Shown here: positions 45,091 to 54,580 of the stretch, piece by piece
How the letters are laid out: every line of letters starts with the position of its first letter
Position numbering within the stretch: the first letter of the stretch is position 1
DNA from: Poseidonibacter ostreae
GTDB taxonomy: Bacteria; Campylobacterota; Campylobacteria; Campylobacterales; Arcobacteraceae
Length of the DNA stretch: 64,000 bases
Assembly: GCF_009208055.1 (NCBI RefSeq)
Contig: NZ_WFKI01000009.1
Span: forward strand, 12,888-76,887
Reading direction: 5' to 3'
The notes under the pieces: generated by a model
What the model was told of the DNA's origin: nothing
Databases searched by the model: none
The model's input: only the letters and a program-made list of their open reading frames with translations
Made by a program: the position numbers and the translations under genes

Positions 45091-46616
45091 TATTTAACCT
45101 CCCCAATTGAATTTAAAGAACGAAGTCTCTCTTTAGTACTCTCTTCTACAGATTTTACATCCATAATTTTTATAACTTTTTGAACTGAGATATCAAGTGG
45201 TTCTAAGATAACTTTTGGATAAACACCTAATGAAATAATTAAGAAAACTAGTGAACCTAAAGCTAGAAGCTCTCGTCCATGAATATCTTTCATATCTTTA
45301 TTCTCTTTTTTTATTAATTCTCCAAAGAATGTTCTTTTATACATTGATAACATATATACAGCACTTAATACAATAGTTAAAGATGCAACAAATGTTAAGA
45401 TTGGTGAAACTTTAAAGAATCCAAGAAGAGATAAAAACTCTCCAACAAACCCAATTGTTAAAGGTAAACCAATTGAAGCCATTAATACAACCGCATAAAC
45501 TAATGCGAACATTGGCATATTTTTAGCTAATCCACCAAACTCTTTAATCATCTTAGTTTTTCTTCTATCATAAAGTACACCAACACTCATAAATAGTGCT
45601 CCTGATACAACACCATGTCCAATCATTAAGAATACTGCTCCTGAAATCCCCTCAGCATTTAATGCAAATACTCCAAGAATAATTACACCCATATGTGAAA
45701 TTGAAGAGTATGCAATCATTTGTTTCATATCTTCTTGCGCATAAGCCACCATTGCCGTATAAATAATAGCAATGATTCCAAGCGTTGCCATAAATGGCAT
45801 AAAGTATACACTCGCATCTGGAAACAGTGGAAGTGAGAATCTAATAAATCCATAAGTTTCCATTTTAAGTAATACAGCTGCTAATACAATAGAACCAATA
45901 GTTGGCGCTTGACTGTGTGCAAGAGGTAACCAAGTATGGAAAGGAAACATAGGTACTTTAACTGCAAAACCAAAGAAGAAAGCAATAAATAGCCATAATT
46001 GAACATCAAATGGTAAAACAACACTATACCAATCAAGTAAATTGAAGCTCCAAACACCAGTAGTTTCATGGTAAATATATCCAAAATATAACATACCAAT
46101 AAGCATAATTAGTGAACCTATAAATGTATATAAGAAGAACTTAATAGCTGCGTGGAATCTTCTCTCTGCACCCCAAAAACCAATAATATAAAACATTGGA
46201 ATAAGTGTAAGTTCCCAGAAAATATAGAACATAATTAAATCTAAAGATACAAAAACTCCAACCATTGTCATTTCAAGGTAAAGAATTGTAATAATTAAGT
46301 TTTTAACTGCTCTTTTTTCTGTTAATCCAATTACAGATATCATCGTCATAAACGTAATCATAATAATTAAGAATAATGAAACACCATCAATTCCAACCAC
46401 ATAATTAATACCATAAGAGCTAATAAGTGGGAATGTTTGAACAAACTGCATTTGTGCAACATTAGTATCAAAGTGATACCATAATAAAAGAGCTAATACA
46501 AACTCAACAATAGTAACAACTACACCAAACTGTCTCATAGAATCTTTATGAATCATAAATCCTACAGTTGCTGCTACTGCTGGAAAAAATATCAGCATTG
46601 ATAAGATATTTTCCAT
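45090..46616 (-). CDS. nuoM: Complex I membrane subunit NuoM
   Basis: A 508-aa antiporter-like subunit with about 14 helices. Characteristic segments are IMFYIFWELTLIPMFYIIG (conserved Glu), PMFPFHTWLPLAHSQAPT and DMKQMIAYSSISHMGVI, matching the proton path Lys/His residues of the family. It directly abuts nuoL upstream (no intergenic bases) and overlaps nuoN by one base. Confidence 0.97.
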   Translation of the reverse strand: MENILSMLIFFPAVAATVGFMIHKDSMRQFGVVVTIVEFVLALLLWYHFDTNVAQMQFVQTFPLISSYGINYVVGIDGVSLFLIIMITFMTMISVIGLTEKRAVKNLIITILYLEMTMVGVFVSLDLIMFYIFWELTLIPMFYIIGFWGAERRFHAAIKFFLYTFIGSLIMLIGMLYFGYIYHETTGVWSFNLLDWYSVVLPFDVQLWLFIAFFFGFAVKVPMFPFHTWLPLAHSQAPTIGSIVLAAVLLKMETYGFIRFSLPLFPDASVYFMPFMATLGIIAIIYTAMVAYAQEDMKQMIAYSSISHMGVIILGVFALNAEGISGAVFLMIGHGVVSGALFMSVGVLYDRRKTKMIKEFGGLAKNMPMFALVYAVVLMASIGLPLTIGFVGEFLSLLGFFKVSPILTFVASLTIVLSAVYMLSMYKRTFFGELIKKENKDMKDIHGRELLALGSLVFLIISLGVYPKVILEPLDISVQKVIKIMDVKSVEESTKERLRSLNSIGEVK

Positions 46617-48488
46617 TTACTTAACTCCTCCAAATAACGATAACACTAAAGCTAAAACTAATCCTAAAATTAATCCTAAAACCATAAGTCTTAATGATGA
46701 TGATAAATTACCTGATTGAATAACTCTAGCTTTTCCACCAGCTTTATTAATTAATCTTGCAATTCCCTCAATTGTATTGTCAATCATTTTTATTTCAATA
46801 ACTTCAAATACCCAAACTGAAAGCTGATGATATGGTTTTGTAATAAAGTTTTCATAGAAATGAGGAATATAATATTGGTTTGATAAAAGTTTATAAATCC
46901 CTTTATTTTCCCATTCTTTACTAAATCCACCATTTCTATATTTAATAACTGCATAAGCAATACCAGCAATGGCAACTGCACTTGTTACAAGAATTAAAAT
47001 CCAAACTGTTGAAGATGCAGTATTACTAGCTTCCCAAGTTGGTAAAGTTTTAGTAACAAAATCTATAAATGCATGCTCAAACCATCCAGCAATTACTGCT
47101 AAAATAGCAAGAGGAATCATTGCAGCTATTACAAAACTTTTTGCTTCATGAGGATGGAAATCTTCATTTGAATAGTTTTGTTCTCCATGGAAAACTTTCA
47201 TTACTAATCTAAATGAATAAAATGCTGTTAAACCTGCTGTTATCCATAAAATTAACCATAAGAAATAAGCATCACCATTAAAGGCTGCTTCTAAGATTTT
47301 ATCTTTTGAGAAGAAACCAGCAAGAGGGAAAATACCAGCAAGAGCAACAGATGCAATTGTCATAATAATTGAAGTTGATTTCATTTTACTATGTAATCCA
47401 CCCATTTTTCTAATATCAAGTTCATCATTCATAGCATGCATAACATTACCAGCACCTAAGAATAATACTGATTTAAAGAAAGCATGAGTTACAAGGTGAA
47501 ATAATGCAACCCAATAAGCTCCAAGACCAGCAGCAACAAACATATATCCAAGTTGAGATAGTGTTGAGTAAGCGATAATTCTTTTCATATCATTATGAAC
47601 AAGTGCCATTGATGCAGCAAATATTGCAACAAATGCACCTAAACAAGCAATTGCATATCCAACTTCAGGAACTAATACATATAATTCATTTGCACGTACT
47701 ACTAAATAAACACCAGCTGTTACCATAGTTGCTGCATGAATTAATGCAGAAACAGGAGTTGGTCCCTCCATCGCATCTGCTAGCCATGTATGTAATGGGA
47801 ATTGCGCTGATTTACCCATTGCTCCTACGAATAATAGTATTCCAATCCATGCAATAGTACTAGTTTCTAAACTTGCAATATTTTCAAATACATGTGAATA
47901 TTGTAACGAACCTAAATTCCAGTAAATTAAGAACATACCAAGAAGAAGACCTAAATCTCCCACTCTATTCATAATAAAGGCTTCATTAGCTGCCCATGAT
48001 GCTGATTCTTTTTTATACCAGAATCCAATTAATAGCCATGAACAAACTCCAACACCTTCCCATCCAATGAAAAGAACAGCAAAGTTATCACTCATTACAA
48101 GAACAAGCATTGAGAAAACGAAAGCTGAAAGATAAGAGAAATATCTATTAAAACCTTCATCATTTTCCATATAACCAATTGAGTGAATATGAACCATTGT
48201 TGAAACCACAGTTACAACTGTCATCATCACAACACTTACATGGTCAATAATAAAACCAAAAGGAATATTTAAATTACCTGCTTTTATCCACTGAAATAGA
48301 GTTATATTTAAAACTGTATCTGTTGAATAAATAAATGATAGAAGATTTAAAGATGCAAACATTGAAACAGCTAACATAAATGATGTAAACCATCCTGTAA
48401 AGGCAATCTTTCCTCTCATTGAGAATAAAGCAGCAACTAAAGAACCAACTAGTGGGGCAAAAAGTGCTATATATACATATTTTTCCAT
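46617..48488 (-). CDS. nuoL: Complex I membrane subunit NuoL
   Basis: A 623-aa distal antiporter-like subunit. Motifs include FIGWEGVGVCSWLLIGFWY, SAQFPLHTWLADAMEGPTPVSALIHAATMV and DMKRIIAYSTLSQLGYM. The C-terminus extends into the long lateral helix and last membrane helix (RLMVLGLILGLVLALVLSLF) that braces the membrane arm. Length is normal. Confidence 0.97.
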   Translation of the reverse strand: MEKYVYIALFAPLVGSLVAALFSMRGKIAFTGWFTSFMLAVSMFASLNLLSFIYSTDTVLNITLFQWIKAGNLNIPFGFIIDHVSVVMMTVVTVVSTMVHIHSIGYMENDEGFNRYFSYLSAFVFSMLVLVMSDNFAVLFIGWEGVGVCSWLLIGFWYKKESASWAANEAFIMNRVGDLGLLLGMFLIYWNLGSLQYSHVFENIASLETSTIAWIGILLFVGAMGKSAQFPLHTWLADAMEGPTPVSALIHAATMVTAGVYLVVRANELYVLVPEVGYAIACLGAFVAIFAASMALVHNDMKRIIAYSTLSQLGYMFVAAGLGAYWVALFHLVTHAFFKSVLFLGAGNVMHAMNDELDIRKMGGLHSKMKSTSIIMTIASVALAGIFPLAGFFSKDKILEAAFNGDAYFLWLILWITAGLTAFYSFRLVMKVFHGEQNYSNEDFHPHEAKSFVIAAMIPLAILAVIAGWFEHAFIDFVTKTLPTWEASNTASSTVWILILVTSAVAIAGIAYAVIKYRNGGFSKEWENKGIYKLLSNQYYIPHFYENFITKPYHQLSVWVFEVIEIKMIDNTIEGIARLINKAGGKARVIQSGNLSSSLRLMVLGLILGLVLALVLSLFGGVK

Positions 48489-48490
48489 TA

Positions 48491-48790
48491 CTACCCCTTC
48501 ATCTTAGCAATATCATCTAAGTTAATAGAACCTGTTCTTTTATACCAAAGAATTAAAAGACCTAATCCAATAGCAACTTCACTAGCAGCAACTGCAATAA
48601 TAAAGAAAGCAAACATTTGCCCTGCTAAATCTCCATGGAATTTAGAAATTGCTGCAAGCCCAACATTTACTGCATTTAACATAATTTCTGTTGAGAAGAA
48701 AAGCATTAAAACATTCTTTCTTCTTAATACTCCAACTAATCCAATACAAAATAAAAGTGTTGATAATATCAAATAAGCGTTAAGTGTCAT
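48491..48790 (-). CDS. nuoK: Complex I membrane subunit NuoK
   Basis: A 99-aa three-helix subunit. The conserved buried glutamates are in FFSTEIMLNAVNVGL and AASEVAIGLGLLILWY. It overlaps nuoJ by four bases (ATGA), showing translational coupling. Confidence 0.97.
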   Translation of the reverse strand: MTLNAYLILSTLLFCIGLVGVLRRKNVLMLFFSTEIMLNAVNVGLAAISKFHGDLAGQMFAFFIIAVAASEVAIGLGLLILWYKRTGSINLDDIAKMKG

Positions 48791-49377
48791 TTAACATCCT
48801 TTTTTGATGCTTCTAACTCATTTTGAGCTTCAATATGTGCATCAATTTCTTCTTCAGTCATATCAGAATATGATACTTCCATTTTCTTTCCTGCTAATAC
48901 AATTCCACCTATCATGGCAATTAATAACATAATTGCAGCAACTTCAAAAGGAACTAAGTATTTAGTAAATAATACTAAACCAACATCTACTGTATTTCCA
49001 TAACTTGGATTAATTGGTAAGTTTGCATCAATATTTTCACCTAAAATTGGTGAGATAAAAATAACTACAACAATTAAAGCTACCATTCCTGATAATAAAA
49101 ATACTAATCTTGGATTTTTAACCTTCTCTTTTACTTCAGATAATGAATCAAAGAACATCATTCCAAAGGCATAAAGTGCCATAATCGCACCAGTATAAAC
49201 TACGATTTGTACAGCACCTAGGAAATCTGCATTTAATAAAAAGAAAAATGCAGATATAAAAATCATTCCCGCTGCTAATGAACTTAACGCATATAAAGCA
49301 TTGCTTGTTAATACTGTAATACTAAACATAGTTATAGTTAAAACTGAAAACAGACAAAAAGCTACTATTTCAAACAT
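48787..49377 (-). CDS. nuoJ: Complex I membrane subunit NuoJ
   Basis: A 196-aa five-helix subunit. DFLGAVQIVVYTGAIMALYAF contains the helix with the pi-bulge important for coupling. The hydrophilic C-terminus is Glu-rich (MTEEEIDAHIEAQNELEASKK). It lies between nuoI and nuoK in the standard order. Confidence 0.96.
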   Translation of the reverse strand: MFEIVAFCLFSVLTITMFSITVLTSNALYALSSLAAGMIFISAFFFLLNADFLGAVQIVVYTGAIMALYAFGMMFFDSLSEVKEKVKNPRLVFLLSGMVALIVVVIFISPILGENIDANLPINPSYGNTVDVGLVLFTKYLVPFEVAAIMLLIAMIGGIVLAGKKMEVSYSDMTEEEIDAHIEAQNELEASKKDVK

Positions 49378-49386
49378 CTATACTCC

Positions 49387-50007
49387 TTAGTACGACAATG
49401 GTGTTTTTTTAATTTTTTCATCAGCATCTGGTGATACTGAACCAAAACCAGCAAACTCTGTTTGTTGGTTTAACTGATCAAATGGTGTTAAAATATCTTC
49501 TTTAAGTGAGAAAGATGCTCTTTGTTCTGAAACATTTTCATATCTTCCTCCATGAACAATTGCAAGCTCTGGACAAACTTCTGCACAGTAACCACAAAAA
49601 ATACATCTACCCATATTAATTGTATATTCTAAAACTTCTTTTCTAGAGTTTTCATCAACTCTAGTTTCCATTCTAATACAATTTGCAATACAAATTTTTT
49701 CACATAATCCACAACCAATACATCTTTCTTCACCTGATTCTAATAATACAAGTAATCTATGTACCGCTCTATATCGTGGACCTATTGGCAGTTTTTCTGC
49801 TGGATATTGAACAGTTGCCATTTCACCATTAAATAAAGCACCTGTCATCATCTTAAATGTAATTTTTAAACCTGTAAATAATTCACCCTTTACAGATCTT
49901 GTAACTACTTGCTTAAATGTGTCCCAAGATGTTTTAGGATAATTATCTTCTTGAACTACTACATAGTCTTCTGATATGTTTCTATTTTTAAATTCTTCGA
50001 ATCCCAT
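49387..50007 (-). CDS. nuoI: Complex I iron-sulfur subunit NuoI
   Basis: A 206-aa peripheral-arm subunit with two [4Fe-4S] motifs, CIGCGLCEKIC and CIFCGYCAEVCPELA, which carry electrons (clusters N6a and N6b) from NuoG towards NuoB. The N-terminal part is an extended segment that lies on the membrane interface. It is somewhat long at both ends compared with the E. coli subunit. Confidence 0.96.
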   Translation of the reverse strand: MGFEEFKNRNISEDYVVVQEDNYPKTSWDTFKQVVTRSVKGELFTGLKITFKMMTGALFNGEMATVQYPAEKLPIGPRYRAVHRLLVLLESGEERCIGCGLCEKICIANCIRMETRVDENSRKEVLEYTINMGRCIFCGYCAEVCPELAIVHGGRYENVSEQRASFSLKEDILTPFDQLNQQTEFAGFGSVSPDADEKIKKTPLSY

Positions 50008-50016
50008 AACTCTCCC

Positions 50017-51009
50017 CTAAATCATTATCACTAAAGCAGTAACTAAAATATTTAGTAGTGCTAAAGGCATTAATATTTTCCAACATAACCACATTAATTG
50101 ATCTGGTCTAATGTGTGGCCAAGATGCTCTTGTCCATAAGAATAAGAAAATCAAGAACATTACTTTTAGTACAATTGCTAATCCACCTGGAATAAACCAT
50201 AATGGCTCAAATCCACCTAAGAAAATTAGTGCAGTTAAGAAAGCAATTGTAAATAATGCTGCATACTCACCAATAAAGAACATACCCCATCTCATACCAG
50301 AATACTCAGTTGCATAACCTGCAACTAATTCTGCTTCATGCTCAAGTAAATCAAATGGTGTTCTATTTGTTTCAGCAAAACCTGCAATAACAAATAAAAC
50401 AAATGCTAATGGTTGAGACCAAACAATCCAATTTGAAATTCCACCTGCTTGATAGTTATTAATATCAATTAAAGATAAACTTCCAACCATCATTAAAGGA
50501 GCTAAAAGTGAAAGACCTGAAACTACTTCATAAGATAAAAGTTGTATTGCAGTTCTAGCACCTCCAAGTAGTGCCCATTTATTTGCAGAACTCATACCAC
50601 CTAATAATGGTCCATAAAGTCCAACACCACCAACTGATAGTACAAATAAAACACCCACATTAATATCACTTATAATTGGTCTTACGGTATAACCAAACAT
50701 CTCAAATTCTGGGAAAAAAGGAATAGCACTCATTGAAATAAATGCTGTTGCTGCTGTGATGATTGGGGCAATCATAAAGATAGGTTTATTTGCATTTGCT
50801 GGAATAAAATCTTCTTTTGTAAAAAGTTTAATACCATCTGCTGCAATTTGTAAAAGACCATAAGGACCAACATTTGTAGGACCAAGTCTTCGTTGCATAA
50901 ATGCTAATATTTTTCTTTCAATATAAGTTGTAAATCCTGCAAGCGCTGAAAATACTGTTAAAACTACTATTACTTTGATAATTGTTTCTATTATAATACT
51001 TGTTTCCAT
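50017..51009 (-). CDS. nuoH: Complex I membrane subunit NuoH
   Basis: A 330-aa subunit at the quinone channel, linking the peripheral and membrane arms. Motifs are YIERKILAFMQRRLGPTNVG, LLQIAADGIKLFTKED, ETNRTPFDLLEHEAELVAGY and the C-terminal LWTRASWPHIRPDQLM. All are canonical and length is normal. Confidence 0.97.
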   Translation of the reverse strand: METSIIIETIIKVIVVLTVFSALAGFTTYIERKILAFMQRRLGPTNVGPYGLLQIAADGIKLFTKEDFIPANANKPIFMIAPIITAATAFISMSAIPFFPEFEMFGYTVRPIISDINVGVLFVLSVGGVGLYGPLLGGMSSANKWALLGGARTAIQLLSYEVVSGLSLLAPLMMVGSLSLIDINNYQAGGISNWIVWSQPLAFVLFVIAGFAETNRTPFDLLEHEAELVAGYATEYSGMRWGMFFIGEYAALFTIAFLTALIFLGGFEPLWFIPGGLAIVLKVMFLIFLFLWTRASWPHIRPDQLMWLCWKILMPLALLNILVTALVIMI

Positions 51010-51010
51010 A

Positions 51011-53485
51011 TTATACCTTTTCTACTACTGCTGTATTGAATCTAAAAGTATCAAATAAAGCTTTAGATGCAGAGTTTTTATCAAATGTAGAAACATAAGC
51101 AATTTCACCAGTAATTTGAATATCAGTAAATGCTTCTAGTTCTAAAGTTTCATTATTTGCACTTACTTTTACTTTACTTCCAGCTTCTAATTCTAACTTC
51201 TCAAACATTGCTGTTGAGAAGAAAATACCTGATTGAAGTTCATCTTTAAATTCATGAGACATTGCAGTAAATTCATTAAATTGATTAATTGGATTAGCTT
51301 TGTAAATTACAATTTCATTTTCATTTACTTCTAATTTCTTTGAAGTAATTTCTTTAACTTCATCATTAAACTCTATTTCATTAGCTTTTAAATCATAACC
51401 TCTATATTCAACTCTATCATTTCCAAACATATTTGGTAAATCATCAAACTCTACAGCTTGATAACCTTTTGATACAGGAAGCTGCGATGTATAATCAATT
51501 GTGTATTCTACATCAACATCTAAAATCATATTTGCAATATTATTTAAAGCATAGCCTTTAAATCCAACTGCTGCATTTGTAGGAATAATTTTTTGGTCAA
51601 TATTTGTAAAAGTACCTTCTTGTTGGTTAAGTGCTGGAATATCTAAATCTCCATCACCAAGTGCTGAAAGTTGGAAATCTGCTGCTTCGTTATATCCAAC
51701 TGTAAAGCCTTCTTCTTGCTTTGAAAGTGTACAGATTTGCGAAACACCTAATGTATTTGTAGATGTTGGAATAATCACAACATCAAAATCTGTACATCTA
51801 GAAATAAGACCACATAATTTTGCTAAGTTTGCTGCATTTGGATGAGTGATTAAATCTTCACCAACCATTAAAGAGTAAGTGTCTTTTTTAGCAAGCATTG
51901 TATCAATTAGTTCAATAAATGATTCATCTTTCCCAAAGTCTTCTAAAAGTGAAATATATTCAAACTCAACTTCTTTAGAAACTTTTTTAGGAACCATTTT
52001 AGAAACTTCTTTTTCTTCACCAGTTTCTTCATCTTTTACAATTTCAACAACTTTTTCTTTAATAGTTTCAGTTACTGTTTTTGTTCTAGTTTCAGTTAAA
52101 GAGTCAATATATGTTTTAACATTTTCAGGTAATTCTTTTCCAAACTTATAAAGAATAAAATAAAGAATTGATTCTTGAGCTAGTGCATCATGGTAAATAA
52201 AATCTGTTGTTTTTCCTTTTTTACCAATTTTTTCCATAACTGGATCTGCAATTGGGTGGAAGTATAAAGCAGCACCTTTATTCATAATAACGGAGTTATT
52301 TAATGCATATCTTGCATTTGGTAAATCAGATTTTAAATAAGAACCAACAGAAATTACAAAGTTTGAATCATGCACAGCTGTTAGTGTTGAAGAGTATAAA
52401 GAATTTCCTGCAGTACTTGAGTAGTTAGATAAAAACTCTTGATATAGTCTTGCATCTTCATTTACTAATTTTGCACCAGTTTTATCTGATATTTTTTGTA
52501 AAAGCAATGCTTCTTCATTTGTAATAAATGAATTGAACTTAATTGTTTTTGCTTTTTTAAACGCTTCAATTGCATTTATAAATGCAGTTGTATCTTTTGT
52601 CTGTACTTTATTATCAAAATCATAAGCAAATCTTCCCGCACCATTTAATGTTGAATAATGAGGTTCATTTGTAACTCTATAAATTCTTTTTGTTTCGTGA
52701 TTATCAATTGAATCTTGTTTTATTTCATAATAAATAAAAGCACAATCACTTGAGTGTGAATTTGCAGCTGGAATCTTTTTTAATTCCCAAGAGTTTGATG
52801 TATATTGGAAGTCATGTGAAACTAAAGCTCCGACAGGACAAGCAGCTATACACTCACCACAATCAGTACATGCATCAGCATCATAACCAATAAGTGACTT
52901 ATTAAGTTTATTCCACATTGCATATGCATCTTTTGGCATTTCAGATTTAAAAGTCTTTTCAATTGCATCTGATGGTCTTTTTACTGTACTAAGTGCGTTT
53001 GAACCAACCATATCTTTACATACAGTTACACATCTTTCACATACAATACATAAACCTGGGTCATAATTCATAACTCCCCAATGTGCAGTTGGTCTATGAA
53101 CATCTTTTATACTATAGCTTTGTGAATCAACTTTCATATATAATGAATAGTTTTGTAATTCACACTCACCACTTTGGTCACAAACACCACACTGTAATGG
53201 ATGATTTACATCGTAAACTTCCATAATTGCACGTCTTTCTTTTGCAATTGTAGGAGTTTCAGTAACCACTTCCATATCAGCTTTTACTTTTGTATTACAA
53301 CCATATACTTGTTTTCCATCAGCTTCAACTAAACATAATCTACAAGCAAGTGTTGGTGAACATCTTGTTAAATAACAAACAGCTGGAACAAATACATCAT
53401 TTGCACGAGCTACATTTAAGATTGATTCACCATCTTTAGCTTCTACTTGCTTTCCATCAATTGTTAATGTAATCATATCACTCAT
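51011..53485 (-). CDS. nuoG: Complex I iron-sulfur subunit NuoG
   Basis: An 824-aa subunit with the full ferredoxin part: [2Fe-2S] ligands Cys37, Cys48, Cys51 and Cys63; His95 with Cys99, Cys102 and Cys108; then CIVCERCVTVC (146-156) and CTDCGECIAACP (206-217). The C-terminal half is the molybdopterin-oxidoreductase-like domain, without visible cofactor motifs. A Lys/Glu/Thr-rich insertion sits at about 463-510. With NuoE/F absent, NuoG is probably where electrons from a carrier such as flavodoxin enter. It shares one base with the gene upstream. Confidence 0.95.
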   Translation of the reverse strand: MSDMITLTIDGKQVEAKDGESILNVARANDVFVPAVCYLTRCSPTLACRLCLVEADGKQVYGCNTKVKADMEVVTETPTIAKERRAIMEVYDVNHPLQCGVCDQSGECELQNYSLYMKVDSQSYSIKDVHRPTAHWGVMNYDPGLCIVCERCVTVCKDMVGSNALSTVKRPSDAIEKTFKSEMPKDAYAMWNKLNKSLIGYDADACTDCGECIAACPVGALVSHDFQYTSNSWELKKIPAANSHSSDCAFIYYEIKQDSIDNHETKRIYRVTNEPHYSTLNGAGRFAYDFDNKVQTKDTTAFINAIEAFKKAKTIKFNSFITNEEALLLQKISDKTGAKLVNEDARLYQEFLSNYSSTAGNSLYSSTLTAVHDSNFVISVGSYLKSDLPNARYALNNSVIMNKGAALYFHPIADPVMEKIGKKGKTTDFIYHDALAQESILYFILYKFGKELPENVKTYIDSLTETRTKTVTETIKEKVVEIVKDEETGEEKEVSKMVPKKVSKEVEFEYISLLEDFGKDESFIELIDTMLAKKDTYSLMVGEDLITHPNAANLAKLCGLISRCTDFDVVIIPTSTNTLGVSQICTLSKQEEGFTVGYNEAADFQLSALGDGDLDIPALNQQEGTFTNIDQKIIPTNAAVGFKGYALNNIANMILDVDVEYTIDYTSQLPVSKGYQAVEFDDLPNMFGNDRVEYRGYDLKANEIEFNDEVKEITSKKLEVNENEIVIYKANPINQFNEFTAMSHEFKDELQSGIFFSTAMFEKLELEAGSKVKVSANNETLELEAFTDIQITGEIAYVSTFDKNSASKALFDTFRFNTAVVEKV

Positions 53486-54294
53486 TATGCATCAACCTTT
53501 TCTATTTTTACTTGTTTGTATCTATAGTTAGTGAAAATTTCTTCATTAGAATCTGTAATTTTAGCAATTGCGATTGTTCCATGTAATTTTTCATCAACTT
53601 TAATACTCTTTTTTACTTTTGAAGTTTTATAGTTTAAATATACTTCATCTTTGTTAGCTACTTTTGCGATTCTTGAAAAAGAAGCACTTACTATTAAATC
53701 TTCAGTAGATTCATCTTCAATAAGTCTATATACTACAGTTCCATCAAAAGATTTTAAATCTTCTACTTCTTCTAAATCAAAGTTATCACATGAGTCTATT
53801 TTTTCTTCAAAATCGTTATCTAAAACAATTAGATTAAAATCTGTGTATTTTTTTATGATACTAAGAAGTTTTACTATATTTTCAACTCTTGGATGTTCAA
53901 TTAAATCATCACCAATAATTAATGTTTTAAATTGAGATTCTTTTGAGTTTTCATAAGCTTCTTCAAACTCTTCTTCTCCAGCAGAACTTTCAGCAGAGAT
54001 ATAACCTAAATCTAAATCATTTATATATTTTTGAATATCACTAGTAGATTCTTTTACAAAAGCATCAAGGATTAAGGCTAAAATACCCTCTTCACTTCCT
54101 GCTTCATATTTTATAAATTGAGTATAATAAAGTTTTAAATCAATATTATCAATTGGGTGCATATAAACAAATTGCGCATTTGTTTTTGCAATTGATTCAA
54201 TAATTGAATTTCTTACCTCTTCTTTATTATTAGAAAGCATTGTTCCTAAAGAAAGAATGAAATCACTTTTAGAGATTAGTTCTTTTTTATTCAT
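53485..54294 (-). CDS. NuoF-position replacement protein (NuoG C-terminal paralogue)
   Basis: A 269-aa protein in the place of nuoF but with no NADH- or FMN-binding Gly-rich loop and no [4Fe-4S] Cys motif. It resembles the C-terminal half of the neighbouring NuoG: LIIGDDLIEHPRVENIVKLL against LMVGEDLITHPNAANLAKLC, and FILSLGTML...VYMHPIDN against FVISVGSYL...LYFHPIAD. It therefore looks like a duplicated piece of NuoG. The same locus in Campylobacter jejuni (Cj1574) holds an unrelated-to-NuoF gene, and that complex I uses flavodoxin, not NADH. It probably shapes the electron-entry end. It overlaps both neighbours by one base. Confidence 0.85.
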   Translation of the reverse strand: MNKKELISKSDFILSLGTMLSNNKEEVRNSIIESIAKTNAQFVYMHPIDNIDLKLYYTQFIKYEAGSEEGILALILDAFVKESTSDIQKYINDLDLGYISAESSAGEEEFEEAYENSKESQFKTLIIGDDLIEHPRVENIVKLLSIIKKYTDFNLIVLDNDFEEKIDSCDNFDLEEVEDLKSFDGTVVYRLIEDESTEDLIVSASFSRIAKVANKDEVYLNYKTSKVKKSIKVDEKLHGTIAIAKITDSNEEIFTNYRYKQVKIEKVDA

Positions 54295-54569
54295 TATTTC
54301 ACTTCCTCTTTAGCTTCTTCTTCAACAACTCTAGGTTCTGGTGCAACTTTTTTTATAACTAATGTCCAATCAACTTCTGTAAATTTAATTGAGTTCATTA
54401 ATGTATATCCAGCTTCATATATTACATCTGCGGATTTTTGAACATTTTCAAAATCTCCAATTTCAAATATAATAATTGCATTTTCACCATCTTGAATTTG
54501 CTTATCGAGCAGTTCAAGCATTCTGTCATAGAAATCATTTTTTAAATGTCTTAAATCAAATCTTTTCAT
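54294..54569 (-). CDS. NuoE-position replacement protein
   Basis: A 91-aa protein in nuoE's place with none of the four cysteines that hold the NuoE [2Fe-2S] cluster. It starts MKRFDLRHLKNDFYDRMLEL, has a small alpha/beta core (NAIIIFEIGDFENVQKSADV) and a Glu/Pro-rich tail. It matches the form of the Campylobacter Cj1575-type protein, whose function is unknown beyond being part of this complex I operon. It is probably a structural adaptor for an alternative electron donor. Confidence 0.85.
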   Translation of the reverse strand: MKRFDLRHLKNDFYDRMLELLDKQIQDGENAIIIFEIGDFENVQKSADVIYEAGYTLMNSIKFTEVDWTLVIKKVAPEPRVVEEEAKEEVK

Positions 54570-54580
54570 AATGCTTCCCC

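Noticed and set aside
46790..46981. Open frames inside nuoL, nuoM and nuoN in other frames
   Set aside because: They lie wholly within well-supported complex I genes and have no start signals.
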